Part shown: piece by piece, positions 32,631 to 41,545 of the stretch | How positions within the stretch are numbered: position 1 is the first letter of the stretch | Layout: the number at the start of each line of letters is the position of its first letter | Notes under the pieces: generated by a model | Database searches by the model: none | What the model was told of the DNA's origin: nothing | Seen by the model: only the letters and a program-made list of their open reading frames with translations | Made by a program: the position numbers and the translations under genes | Assembly: GCA_027490305.1 (NCBI GenBank) | Contig: JAIXYI010000029.1 | Span: forward strand, 1 to 48,020 | Source: Flavobacteriaceae bacterium | Lineage (GTDB): Bacteria; Bacteroidota; Bacteroidia; Flavobacteriales; Flavobacteriaceae | Direction of reading: 5' to 3' | Length of the DNA stretch: 48,020 nt

Positions 32631-33338
32631 TCAATCGATGAGTTTGATCATTATGATTAGGTCAGTTGGAACTTCTATCTTCTCCTGGAGCAATATCCGG
32701 AAGGAATTGGGCGTAACGTCGTGCACAATAAGCTGCGAGACGTATGCTGATTCATAGTAGTTTTGGAGCGCGTTGGTGGTTTGCGACCTCAATGAGACGA
32801 TTACCCTGGCTGAAGTACTGAGCCCCAGATTATGGGTTACGACCACATCGCAAGCAAGCGGATACGGATTCGTACGAGCAGCAGACCCCCCTGAATTAAC
32901 GATGAACCCAGTTGTGGTGAGTGTCGCAGGTGCACCGCTCGAGATATCGCCCAAATAAACGCTTCCAAAAAAAACACGCTGGAAATTCATCCACTTTGTG
33001 GAGTCGAAATAATAGTACCCCGCTCTGGCAACGTTGACCGTCTGGGCATTGGTGGTCGTCGGCGGGCTCGTAACATAGACAACCGCACCAGCATACGCCG
33101 ACGTATAGACTTTGGCCTTCAGTTGGTCACCCGTCATGCGCGGAGGTATCAATCCATCTGCGGCATTGGGGTCGGTGGGACTGCCTACTACATCAAGTGC
33201 CGCGCTCGGACTTGTGGTTCCGATACCCACTTGTGAGAAGCCGCTTGACGCGAGAAAAAGAAAAAACAGGCAGAGTAGCTTCGATGGATGGAAACCGAAA
33301 CCTCTTGATTTGCAATTATATGAGACGCTATTGAGCAT
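32631..33338 (-). CDS. Secreted 'GIGTTSP' repeat-family protein, paralogue 1
   Basis: 235 residues; the signal region starts about residue 20 (LLCLFFLFLASSGFSQ), after a longer than usual N-terminus. The mature start VGIGTTSPSAALDVVGSPTD is the best match to the GIGTxxPxxxLdV motif of the family. YYYFDSTKWMNFQ and VVVTHNLGLSTSARVIVSL ... HDVTPNSFRILLQE mark the shared C-terminal beta domain. First gene of the three; a -7 box TAACTTTG lies 21 bp upstream. Confidence 0.7.
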   Translation of the reverse strand: MLNSVSYNCKSRGFGFHPSKLLCLFFLFLASSGFSQVGIGTTSPSAALDVVGSPTDPNAADGLIPPRMTGDQLKAKVYTSAYAGAVVYVTSPPTTTNAQTVNVARAGYYYFDSTKWMNFQRVFFGSVYLGDISSGAPATLTTTGFIVNSGGSAARTNPYPLACDVVVTHNLGLSTSARVIVSLRSQTTNALQNYYESAYVSQLIVHDVTPNSFRILLQEKIEVPTDLIIMIKLID

Positions 33339-33358
33339 AATCGGGGAGATAAACTGCT

Positions 33359-33366
33359 CAAAGTTA
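33359..33366 (-). promoter_or_regulatory. Bacteroidetes -7 box (TAACTTTG, reverse strand)
   Basis: Perfect TAnnTTTG on the reverse strand, 21 bp before the start of the three-gene secreted-protein operon, with a TTTG at about 33384-33387 as a possible -33 element. The remaining gene-free bases to 33609 show nothing else. Confidence 0.5.
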
Positions 33367-33609
33367 ACTACTCAGTTCATAGCAAATTGGCCCATGGTCG
33401 AATGCGGTAGGTTTTGTGTCTTATTCGGTCGTTTAATGTCTGAATTCGGTAAAGTAAGGACGCAAAAATACCTTTAACCCGAAAAAGGGTCCCCCATAAC
33501 AGAACGACGGTCCCTTTCTCTCCAGATAGGGTACATCTTCTCGTAAAAAGGTTCGAAATAAGCCGGTTAGGAATACCTGCGAATAAATGACTACCCCTTA
33601 ATCGAGGTG

Positions 33610-34500
33610 TCAGATACGACCATAGTACATCGCCTTCACAATGCCGTCCGAAAGTCCGATTTTCGGCACGTAAATCTGCCGCGCTCCGCTCCATTTCATG
33701 GCATTTAGGTACACCTTAAGCGCCGGTATGATCACGTCAGCCCGGTCAGCGTTGAGTCCGAGTTCATAGATTCGCTGCTCGTACGTCATCGCATTCAATT
33801 GCGAGAACTGCGCATTCAGCCAAAGATACGAAAGGGGCTTGTCCTGCAATTTACCTGACATCTTGAAGATTTTGTTGATGTTGCCGCCCGACCCGATCAT
33901 CGTCACCGGTTCATGATCGACTACTGCGGCACGGATCCATTTTTCGATTTCCTGCCACACCACATCCGTGACCATATTGTGCAACAACCGCACGGTGCCG
34001 ACCTTAAACGAACGCGAGGCCACGATACTGCCATTGGCAAAGAGCGAGAATTCGGTGCTGCCGCCGCCTACATCTACATATAGATACGATTGGTCGGTCT
34101 TGACCAGATGGTGCAGATCCGTAGAAGCGATGATGGCTGCCTCGGTTTTACCGTCGATAATCTTGATTTCGATATCGGCCTCACGCCGGATGCGGTCAAC
34201 GACTTCCTGTCCGTTATACGCCTCACGCATAGCCGAAGTGGCGCAGGCCATATAGCGCTCGACTTTGTGCACCTTCATCAACAGTTTATACGCTTTCATG
34301 GCATCAATCATCCGGTCGATGGTTTCGTCGCTGATCTCGCCCACCGTGAACGAGTCCTGACCGAGGCGGATCGGCACCCGCACCAGCGAGCTTTTCGAGA
34401 ATTGGGTTTCCTTTCCTTCCTCTTCAATAATGTTGGCGACCAAAAGTCGCATGGCGTTCGAGCCAATGTCGATGGCCGCGTATTTCCGGATGTTGAGCAT
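33610..34500 (-). CDS. ppx: Exopolyphosphatase (Ppx/GppA family)
   Basis: 296 residues, the short single-module form. YAAIDIGSNAMRLLVANI is the first phosphate-binding loop of the actin-like ATPase fold, YLYVDVGGGSTEFSLF the second, and MIGSGGNINKI the adenosine/phosphate loop. It releases phosphate from the ends of polyphosphate or from pppGpp. It follows ppk by 12 bp, and sixA lies at the other end of the operon, so synthesis and breakdown of polyphosphate are encoded together. Confidence 0.9.
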   Translation of the reverse strand: MLNIRKYAAIDIGSNAMRLLVANIIEEEGKETQFSKSSLVRVPIRLGQDSFTVGEISDETIDRMIDAMKAYKLLMKVHKVERYMACATSAMREAYNGQEVVDRIRREADIEIKIIDGKTEAAIIASTDLHHLVKTDQSYLYVDVGGGSTEFSLFANGSIVASRSFKVGTVRLLHNMVTDVVWQEIEKWIRAAVVDHEPVTMIGSGGNINKIFKMSGKLQDKPLSYLWLNAQFSQLNAMTYEQRIYELGLNADRADVIIPALKVYLNAMKWSGARQIYVPKIGLSDGIVKAMYYGRI

Positions 34501-34512
34501 GTATGGTGTTTC

Positions 34513-36654
34513 CTATTTTTCGATGGTATCCTGTGGTGCTGTTGCCGCCTTTTGGGCCTCATACTCCTCCAACAGGTGTTGGTAATAGTGGTAGGTTTCG
34601 AGTTGCGCCCGGAACACCGCATTGCTGCCCCGTGGCCGGTATTTGTTGTCGAGTTTCTCAGAATGGAGGCGCGCCTTTACGTTTCCTTTCCAACCGGTGT
34701 CAAAATTACCAATGAGTTCTTTCTTGATGATCGGGTCGTAAATCGGGCAGGTCACTTCCACCCTGCCGTCGAGGTTACGCGTCAGGAAGTCGGCCGATGA
34801 AATAAACACTTCTGGATCACCGCCGTTGGCAAAAATGAAAACGCGCGAGTGCTCGAGGTAGTTGTCAACGATACTAATCGCTTCGATATTCTCACTCATG
34901 CCTTTCACGCCCGGAATCAACGAACAGATACCCCGTATCTGCAACTGAATCTTCACTCCGGCCCGACTCGCCTCATACAGTTTGTCGATCATTTTGATGT
35001 CGCCCAGGCTGTTCATCTTCAGCTTGATATAGGCGGGTTTGCCCAGCTTGGCGAACATAATCTCTTTCTCGATCAGTCGGTACAGACGGGTGCGGGTGTA
35101 ATGCGGCGACACAATCAGGTGCTTGTAACGATGGAGGCGGTAGTTCACTTCAAAGAAGTCAAATACTTTCGACACGTCTTTCAGTATCGACTGATGGGCC
35201 GTGAACAGCGTCACATCCGTATAGACCCGCGCGGTCGATTCGTTGAAATTTCCGGTCGAAATAAAGCCGTAGCGGCGCACTTTTCCCTTCTCCATCCGCT
35301 CGATCATACAGACTTTACTGTGCACTTTCAGCCCTTTGATACCGAATATCAACTGGATGCCTTCCTGTTGCATCTGCTCGGAATAGGATATGTTGGTTGC
35401 TTCGTCAAAACGGGCCTGCAACTCGATTTGCACCACGACCTTCTTCCCGTTCTTCGCCGCATTGATGAGGGAACTGATGACCTGTGAATTCTTCGCCAGT
35501 CGGTACAAGGTGATTTTGATGGATACCACCTGCGGATCGAGTGCGGCCTCCCGAAGGAATTTAATCAGGTAGGAAAACGACTGATACGGCGCATTCATAA
35601 TATAGTCGCGTTCACGGATGCGCTGCAGGATGCTTCCTTCCAACGTGAGTCCGGGAACGGGCAACGGCGGATTGGCCTTATACAACAGGTCGTAGCGCCC
35701 GAGGTTCGGGAAATCCATATAATCGCGACGGTTGTGGTAGCGTCCGCCCGGAATGATACTGTCGGTCGATTCAATGTGCATCTTCTGCAGGAAAAAATGC
35801 AGCGTATCCTTGTCCATCGACTGGTCGTATACAAACCGTACCACATCCCCAATACGGCGTTCCTTGACGCTGTCGGCGATCTTTTCCATCATACTCTTGC
35901 TCAGGTCACTGTCGATCTCCAACTGGGCATCGCGTGTGATCTTGATCATGTGGGCTGAGATGCTTTCGTATTCGAAGATGTTGAAAATACTGTCGAGGTG
36001 GTACCGTATCACATCGTCCAACAGCATCACGAACTGCTTGCCGTCGGCGGGTGGCAATACAACAAAGCGGTTGATGGTGGTCGGAATTTCGATGACGGCA
36101 TACCGCACTTCGGCTTTCGTCTTACGGAAACCAAGCAGCGAAGGTTTTTCGGTCGCTTTCAACACCATTTTGACGGCCAGATAACCGGAGGTGTCTTTCA
36201 ACAGCGGGAACTCGGCCAGGTCGTTGAGGATGATGGTAACGAGCGCCGGACTCACCTTCTGTATGAACAATTCGCGGATGAAGGCTTCCTGTTCGTCCGA
36301 CAACTCGGTTTCGTCGACCATGAAGATATTCTCTTTCTCAAGTTCGCGCTCAATGACGCTCAGGATGCGAAGACTCTCTGACTGCTGCCGGATAGCGGTC
36401 GTCGTGATGTCTTTTAAAAGTTGGAAGGAAGTCGAGCCGCCGAGGAGTTTCTCTCCGGCAATGCCCGAAATGGCCAGGCGGCGTACGGCAGAATACCGCA
36501 CCCGGAAAAACTCGTCGGAATTATTGGAAAAGATGCCCAGAAAACGGAGGCGGTCCAACAGGGGAACGTTTTCGTCGCCGGCTTCCTGTAATACCCGGGC
36601 GTTGAAAGCCAACCAGCTTTTTTCCCGGTCGATGTACTGATTCTCAGGTATCAT
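34513..36654 (-). CDS. ppk1: Polyphosphate kinase 1
   Basis: 713 residues, the usual PPK1 length. The N-terminal domain starts NQYIDREKSWLAFNARVLQEA. IIPGGRYHNRRDYMDFPNLG is the hallmark loop, and LKVHSKVCMIER carries the phospho-accepting His (HSK motif of the phospholipase-D-like fold). A second such repeat follows around residues 580-640. It reversibly makes polyphosphate from ATP. The start overlaps the stop of the histidine phosphatase gene by 4 bp (ATGA). Confidence 0.95.
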   Translation of the reverse strand: MIPENQYIDREKSWLAFNARVLQEAGDENVPLLDRLRFLGIFSNNSDEFFRVRYSAVRRLAISGIAGEKLLGGSTSFQLLKDITTTAIRQQSESLRILSVIERELEKENIFMVDETELSDEQEAFIRELFIQKVSPALVTIILNDLAEFPLLKDTSGYLAVKMVLKATEKPSLLGFRKTKAEVRYAVIEIPTTINRFVVLPPADGKQFVMLLDDVIRYHLDSIFNIFEYESISAHMIKITRDAQLEIDSDLSKSMMEKIADSVKERRIGDVVRFVYDQSMDKDTLHFFLQKMHIESTDSIIPGGRYHNRRDYMDFPNLGRYDLLYKANPPLPVPGLTLEGSILQRIRERDYIMNAPYQSFSYLIKFLREAALDPQVVSIKITLYRLAKNSQVISSLINAAKNGKKVVVQIELQARFDEATNISYSEQMQQEGIQLIFGIKGLKVHSKVCMIERMEKGKVRRYGFISTGNFNESTARVYTDVTLFTAHQSILKDVSKVFDFFEVNYRLHRYKHLIVSPHYTRTRLYRLIEKEIMFAKLGKPAYIKLKMNSLGDIKMIDKLYEASRAGVKIQLQIRGICSLIPGVKGMSENIEAISIVDNYLEHSRVFIFANGGDPEVFISSADFLTRNLDGRVEVTCPIYDPIIKKELIGNFDTGWKGNVKARLHSEKLDNKYRPRGSNAVFRAQLETYHYYQHLLEEYEAQKAATAPQDTIEK

Positions 36655-37142
36655 GTGATGTCGTGTTCTTTGGGGAATATCGTCATAATGGTGCGCCCTT
36701 TACGAAGCAGCGCCCAATGGGTGATGGGTAGTTCGAGGTGCACGAAACCGGCGGTCGGGACGTTGACAATCAACCGGTCGCCGAAGGTGTTGACCAGGTC
36801 GGTGATCGCTTCGTTGTGTCCGAAAACCAGTAAGCTCTCTACCTCATCCGGACATTCCGAAATGGCGCTCTCTAACTCGCTGTCGTCAAAGGTATAGAGG
36901 TCTTCCTTTACCTGTATGCGTTTTTCTTCCCACCCCAACGTCGTTGCGAAGAGGCGGGCCGTGGTAAGCGCGCGGCGGGCCGGACTGCTCCATACAACCG
37001 TTCCCGACGGGATGCGGTCGCGCACTAAGGCCGCCATACCGTATACCGTACGTTTGCCACGGTCGTTCAACGGCCGTTCGCGGTCGGATTGCCCGGCGGT
37101 CCAGTCGGATTTCGCATGACGGATGAGAAGAAGTTGTTTCAT
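36651..37142 (-). CDS. sixA: SixA-type histidine phosphatase
   Basis: 163 residues. Start MKQLLLIRHAKSDW with the RHA catalytic motif of the histidine phosphatase superfamily, ARRALTTARLFA (second Arg), and VFGHNEAITDLVN (second catalytic His). SixA removes phosphate from HPt-type phosphohistidine, so an interaction with relay proteins such as the HPt at 10709 is conceivable but not shown. First gene of the sixA-ppk1-ppx operon. Confidence 0.85.
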   Translation of the reverse strand: MKQLLLIRHAKSDWTAGQSDRERPLNDRGKRTVYGMAALVRDRIPSGTVVWSSPARRALTTARLFATTLGWEEKRIQVKEDLYTFDDSELESAISECPDEVESLLVFGHNEAITDLVNTFGDRLIVNVPTAGFVHLELPITHWALLRKGRTIMTIFPKEHDIT

Positions 37143-37214
37143 GACAACAGGTTTCGGACCCTAAAATTAGGGTTTTCTGTCGGAAGGACGAGGATGTTTT
37201 TAGTGGAATTACCC

Positions 37215-37853
37215 TTATGGGGAAAGACGACCGGACGTCCAACCGGATGCGGCGCGCACATACCGGATGCGGTCGTGCAGACGATTCGGGCGGCCCTGCC
37301 AGAACTCAATCGAGATCGGACGCACCAAATACCCGCCCCAATGCTCAGGTCTAAGCACGGTTTTGCCTTCGTATTCGGCTTCGAGTTGGGCCAGGCGTTC
37401 TTCCAACACCTGACGGCCCGGAACCGCTTCGCTTTGTCGCGACGCCCAGGCCCCTAACTGGCTGCCAAACGGACGTGAAGCGAAATAGGCTTCTGAATCG
37501 GCCGTAGGCAGTTTTTCAGCCGTTCCTTTAATGATTACCTGCCGCTCCTGCTGCTGCCAGAAGAACGAAAGGCTCACGTTGGGATTCTGCGCGATATCCT
37601 GTCCTTTGTCGGACGCATAATTGGTGAAGAAAACGAACCCGTCCGGATTGAATTCTTTTAATAACACGATCCGCCCCGAAGGATGCCCGTCAGGTGATAC
37701 GGTCGATAACGTCATAGCATTCGCTTCGCCTGCCCGCGCGGCATCAGCCTCGTCAAACCACGCCTCAAACAGCGGCATGGGATCAGACGGCAGGCGGTCT
37801 TCGATCAGTTCGAACTGGTCGTAGGATTTCCGGTAGTCCCGAAGATCTTTCAT
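37215..37853 (-). CDS. pdxH: Pyridoxamine 5'-phosphate oxidase
   Basis: 212 residues. DLRDYRKSYDQFELIEDRLP is the family start. SGRIVLLKEFNPDGFVFFTNYASDKG is the FMN-binding strand pair, ERQVIIKGTAEKL follows, and the C-terminus is cRPISIEFWQGRPNRLHDRIRY-like (the PNRLHDR signature). It oxidises pyridoxamine/pyridoxine 5'-phosphate to PLP using FMN and O2. A TATCTTTA -7-like box lies about 20 bp upstream of the start on the reverse strand. Confidence 0.95.
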   Translation of the reverse strand: MKDLRDYRKSYDQFELIEDRLPSDPMPLFEAWFDEADAARAGEANAMTLSTVSPDGHPSGRIVLLKEFNPDGFVFFTNYASDKGQDIAQNPNVSLSFFWQQQERQVIIKGTAEKLPTADSEAYFASRPFGSQLGAWASRQSEAVPGRQVLEERLAQLEAEYEGKTVLRPEHWGGYLVRPISIEFWQGRPNRLHDRIRYVRAASGWTSGRLSP

Positions 37854-37900
37854 GGTAATGGGATTTTAGTGTAAAGATACGAAGGGGAAGGCGGAAAGAA

Positions 37901-37936
37901 ATGAACAATGAACAGGGAAGGATGAAGAATGAAGAA
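37901..37936 (+). repeat. 7-bp tandem array, unit ATGAACA (third locus)
   Basis: About five degenerate copies, ending 8 bp before the stop codon of the Fic gene on the reverse strand. Same unit as at 6345 and 26636. Confidence 0.65.
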
Positions 37937-37943
37937 CATTGCG

Positions 37944-39251
37944 TTACCTGTTGGCAAATATATCAATAGCGTCTTTAGACATAAGGTTAATAAAAATATC
38001 CCTGCCGCTTTTCCCTTCGATAATCAGTCCCAATTTGATAAGTTCGTTGATATCCTTTCGGGCAGTCAGCCTCGCAACGTCATGCTTACGGGCATAGGAA
38101 GCAATATTTACCGTGGGATGTGGTTTGAAATAGAGGTAGGCTATCAGGTCTGCCTGTCGCTTGTTAAGCCCTCTATATAATAATTTGTAGGCAAGCAATC
38201 CCTTTTGGTCAAATTCCGCTTTCTTCTTATCCCTGTATTTAATCAGATTTTCGAATGCAACGCGCAGATTTTTAATAGAGTAATTGATGAAATACGTTAA
38301 GTCGTTATCATCGTTCTCGGTCATCAGAAATGCTTTATCATACTGCACCCGTGAATTCAGTATCGCCTTGGAAATGGAGATATTTTTTACCAGCGAGTAA
38401 TCCTTTTTGAGGAGGTACCAATAAAAAAGTGATCTTGCTGTCCTCCCGTTACCATCCAGAAAAGGGTGGATATAACCAAACATGAAATGGATAATGGAGG
38501 CTTTTACTATGGGATGGATGAAGGGCTTATCTGAATTTGCAAAATCACAAAGGTCTTTCATAAAATCCTTTACGATTTCGAAAGCGGGAGGCGTATGGGC
38601 AATTTCCCCGTCGACGTGATCCGTGACAAAAACAGAAGATGTCCTAAAATTACCCGAGCAGTACTCCGCCGAAGTATTGGCCGTCATAATCTTGTGTATT
38701 TCGACAATAAAATCAAAATCCAGGACTCTATCGGTCTCTTCACTGATAAACCTAATAGCATGTAAATTATTAAAAATCATCTGCTCAGACTCATTTCTGG
38801 GAACGCGTTCGGATTTGAGCATGTCAAAGGCTACCTTCGTCGTTGTGGCAGCACCTTCAACCTGGGAACTGGCTATTGCCTCTTCTAAGAGTGAACCTCT
38901 TAAATACTCCACTTTATCTGTGTCGGTAATAGGAGATTTATAGAGTCCGCCGATTAGCTTTAAGTCAAATTCATGTAAGTTTTTCTGAGTACTATCGGTA
39001 ATATTATAAAGGAATCTTCTATCCCCGAAACTGAGGTGTCTACCACTGACCGATCGGTGCATTTTGACCAATCGCCATGACTTTTCGGGGTTTCCGGGAT
39101 ACGGAAGATTCGAGCGATATTTAAACGAATCCCAATATAAGTACCGTTCATCGGAACTCTTGAGGAAGCGCTCATGAGACCTATTCAAAAAGTCATCAAA
39201 CACATCATCGAAGGCAGCTAAAACGGGCGGAAGTTCAATTTTCATACTCAA
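37944..39251 (-). CDS. Fic-family AMPylator/enzyme with N-terminal inhibitory motif and C-terminal winged helix
   Basis: 435 residues. The catalytic loop HPFLDGNGRTARSLF (HxFx(D/E)GNGRxxR) is complete. The self-inhibiting helix motif (S/T)xxxE(G/N) is visible upstream as SSQVEGAATT, making this a class II Fic protein. The C-terminal part (KRQADLIAYLYFKPHPTVNIASYA... ARKDINELIKLGLI) is a winged helix-turn-helix. Fic proteins transfer AMP or other groups to target proteins. A perfect 32-bp palindrome directly before the start suggests it represses its own gene. The gene is more AT-rich than the neighbouring household genes, which suggests transfer. Confidence 0.9.
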   Translation of the reverse strand: MSMKIELPPVLAAFDDVFDDFLNRSHERFLKSSDERYLYWDSFKYRSNLPYPGNPEKSWRLVKMHRSVSGRHLSFGDRRFLYNITDSTQKNLHEFDLKLIGGLYKSPITDTDKVEYLRGSLLEEAIASSQVEGAATTTKVAFDMLKSERVPRNESEQMIFNNLHAIRFISEETDRVLDFDFIVEIHKIMTANTSAEYCSGNFRTSSVFVTDHVDGEIAHTPPAFEIVKDFMKDLCDFANSDKPFIHPIVKASIIHFMFGYIHPFLDGNGRTARSLFYWYLLKKDYSLVKNISISKAILNSRVQYDKAFLMTENDDNDLTYFINYSIKNLRVAFENLIKYRDKKKAEFDQKGLLAYKLLYRGLNKRQADLIAYLYFKPHPTVNIASYARKHDVARLTARKDINELIKLGLIIEGKSGRDIFINLMSKDAIDIFANR

Positions 39252-39283
39252 ATATAGTAACTTTTATATAAAAGTTACTATAT
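39252..39283. promoter_or_regulatory. Perfect 32-bp palindrome, probable operator of the Fic gene
   Basis: Left arm ATATAGTAACTTTTAT (39252-39267), right arm ATAAAAGTTACTATAT (39268-39283), exactly complementary with no loop. It abuts the Fic start codon (ATG at 39251). The position implies repression or autoregulation. Confidence 0.7.
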
Positions 39284-39363
39284 GTATAGATTTCGGAAAG
39301 TGCGAGCCTCAAAAAAAGAAAGCAGTGATAATAAAAGATAACAGGCCGAAATACTGGAAGGTA

Positions 39364-40269
39364 TTAAAAATCAAACACTTTCCCATCATCCGCCAATTCC
39401 GTATTAGGGAAAATCCCGGATGCCTCTGCCTGGAAACGAACGATGTCATCATAACGGGTGGAATAGTGCCCTAAGATGAGTTGTTTCACACCTGCCTGGG
39501 CGGCGATTGCAGCAGCTTGCTTTGCGGTACTGTGCATGGTGCGTTCGGCCAGCGCTGCCTCGGTTTCGAGGAAGGTGGCTTCGTGGTAAAGCACGTCAAC
39601 GTCTCGTATGAGGCCAACGAAGGATTCGGTATACACCGTATCGGAACAATAGGCGTAGGCCTTGGGTGGTATCGGATCGAAGGTGAGCGCGAGGTTCGGT
39701 ATGACAGTTCCGTCATCAAGCGTCACATCTTTGCCATCCTTCACATTCTGTAAATAGGCTGTATGTACGCCGTATCGTTGCACCGCCTCTGCGTTGATCC
39801 GGCGATCGCCGATCTTTTCCCTGAAAAGGAAGCCATTCGTGTACACCCGATGGCGCAACGGAATTGTCGTTACCGTTACCTTCTCATCCTCGTAAATCAA
39901 TTGGGATGCTTTGCTGTCGAGTTCATGGAAATACAGCCCAAATCCGGTATACGAATCGGCATACCGCAATTGCAAAAGGATGATTTCCTTAATTCCCTTC
40001 GGTCCATACACATGCAGGTCAGACGTGCGGTTGAGCAACGTCATCGATGAAATGAGACCAACCAACCCGAAGAAGTGGTCGCCGTGCAGGTGGGAAATGA
40101 AGATATGATCAATACGTGAAAACTTGATCTTGTTCCGGCGCAATTGCACCTGTGTACCCTCCGCACAGTCGATCAGGAACAGTCGATTCTTGATTTCCAG
40201 CACCTGTGAAGTCGGATTGCTGAACGTACGCGGCGTGGCGGCATAACACCCCAGGATCGTCAGTTGCAT
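39364..40269 (-). CDS. rnz: Ribonuclease Z
   Basis: 301 residues. The metallo-beta-lactamase zinc motif FISHLHGDHFFGLVGL, SRPT-like start with SNPTSQVLEIKNRLFLIDCAEG, PGR-like and HYSTRYDD motif ILGHYSTRYDD, and DVLYHEATFLE are all present. It cleaves the 3' trailer of tRNA precursors. The start overlaps the stop of the preceding small gene by 1 bp. In Bacteroidetes rnz commonly follows this small STAS-like gene. Confidence 0.93.
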   Translation of the reverse strand: MQLTILGCYAATPRTFSNPTSQVLEIKNRLFLIDCAEGTQVQLRRNKIKFSRIDHIFISHLHGDHFFGLVGLISSMTLLNRTSDLHVYGPKGIKEIILLQLRYADSYTGFGLYFHELDSKASQLIYEDEKVTVTTIPLRHRVYTNGFLFREKIGDRRINAEAVQRYGVHTAYLQNVKDGKDVTLDDGTVIPNLALTFDPIPPKAYAYCSDTVYTESFVGLIRDVDVLYHEATFLETEAALAERTMHSTAKQAAAIAAQAGVKQLILGHYSTRYDDIVRFQAEASGIFPNTELADDGKVFDF

Positions 40270-40601
40270 CAGAAACCGAGGTCGCGTTCGATTTCCTCCA
40301 TTTCGATCAGGTCGTATGCTTCCTGCCGCGTCGGAACCACATGCAATTGTGCCGGCGTTTTGTTGAAATCGAGGTCGGGCGCAACAACTACAAAGGTTTT
40401 CTTTGCCTTTCGATGGGCTTTCGCCAGCGACAGGAAGGCTTTGAGTTCTGACACACGGATATCACTCCGGTCAGTGAGGTCGACCACGATATGCTGCTTG
40501 TCAAATGCGGGGTATTCCTGCGTCAATTGATTGAGGAAGTCTTCAAGCGATTCCCCTGAGTCGTATAGGATGGTGGTAGGGCCTTCGGTTTCGAAACGCA
40601 T
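40269..40601 (-). CDS. Small STAS-like protein upstream of rnz
   Basis: 110 residues. The pattern KQHIVVDLTDRSDIRVSELKAFLSLAKAHRKAKKTFVVVAPD (strand, loop, helix, strand) resembles STAS domains, with the loop DRSDIR in place of the usual phosphorylated D-x-S. It is translationally coupled to rnz, so it is perhaps an RNase Z partner. No biochemical role is known to me. Confidence 0.65.
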   Translation of the reverse strand: MRFETEGPTTILYDSGESLEDFLNQLTQEYPAFDKQHIVVDLTDRSDIRVSELKAFLSLAKAHRKAKKTFVVVAPDLDFNKTPAQLHVVPTRQEAYDLIEMEEIERDLGF

Positions 40602-40618
40602 GCCGTGAACTTTTAAGT

Positions 40619-41545
40619 CTATTGTATTTTGGATGCCAACAGGTAAATGACGGCCATCCGGATCGCGACGCCGTTCTCAACCTGCTCAAGAATCACCGAT
40701 TGGTGCGAATCCGCCACATCGGATGTAATTTCCACACCGCGGTTAATCGGACCGGGGTGCATGACCACGATCTCTTTGTTTAGTGAATCAAGCAGCGCTT
40801 TGTCGAGTCCGTATTGCTGGCTATACTCGCGTGTTGACGGGAAATAGCTCACATCCATACGTTCGTTCTGCACCCGCAGCATGTTGGCTACGTCGCACCA
40901 TTCCAGCGCCTTGCGAAGGTTCGGCTCGACGGCTACGCCCAGGCTTTCGATATAACGGGGAATAAGAGTTTTCGGACCACATACTTTCACTTCGGCACCC
41001 AGCATCCGAAGCGCGAAGATATTGGAAAGCGCGACCCGTGAATGCAGGATATCGCCAACGATTACCACCTTCTTCCCTCCTACCTCACCCAGTTTCTCAC
41101 GGATGGTATAGCTGTCGAGTAACGCCTGTGTGGGATGTTCATGGGCTCCGTCGCCGGCGTTGACGATGCTCGCCTTCACGTGTTGGGATAGGAAATGGGC
41201 GGCACCGGCACTCGAGTGGCGCATCACTACCATATCGACTTTCATCGACAGGATATTGTTGACGGTGTCGATGAGCGTTTCGCCCTTTTTCACCGATGAT
41301 TGCGCCGCCGAGAAACTGATTACGTCGGCCGACAACCGCTTTTGGGCGAGTTCAAACGAGAGTTTCGTGCGGGTACTGTTCTCGAAGAAGATATTGGCGA
41401 TGGTAATGTCGCGCAACGACGGTACTTTCTTGATCGGCCGGTTGATGACTTCCTTGAATTGATCGGCAGTCTCAAAAATCAGGTCGATGTCGGATTTCTG
41501 GAGGTATTTGATCCCAAGCAGGTGCTGTACACTGAGTTCGGCCAT
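40619..41545 (-). CDS. pyrB: Aspartate carbamoyltransferase catalytic subunit
   Basis: 308 residues. FFENSTRTKLSFELAQKRL carries the carbamoyl-phosphate site STRT. MRHSSAGAAHF, NAGDGAHEHPTQALLDSYTI (the HPTQxLLD motif) and VMHPGPINRGVEI are the other family signatures. It condenses carbamoyl phosphate and aspartate in pyrimidine synthesis. Its start overlaps the stop of pyrR by one base. Confidence 0.97.
   Translation of the reverse strand: MAELSVQHLLGIKYLQKSDIDLIFETADQFKEVINRPIKKVPSLRDITIANIFFENSTRTKLSFELAQKRLSADVISFSAAQSSVKKGETLIDTVNNILSMKVDMVVMRHSSAGAAHFLSQHVKASIVNAGDGAHEHPTQALLDSYTIREKLGEVGGKKVVIVGDILHSRVALSNIFALRMLGAEVKVCGPKTLIPRYIESLGVAVEPNLRKALEWCDVANMLRVQNERMDVSYFPSTREYSQQYGLDKALLDSLNKEIVVMHPGPINRGVEITSDVADSHQSVILEQVENGVAIRMAVIYLLASKIQ

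Noticed and set aside
34090..34800. 236-residue forward frame across ppx and ppk1
   Set aside because: Spans the junction of two certain reverse-strand genes; no family features.
36292..36317. TTCGTCCG and TTCGTCGA inside ppk1
   Set aside because: Spaced 18 bp apart within coding sequence rich in this triplet pattern; does not fit the 21-22 bp rule.
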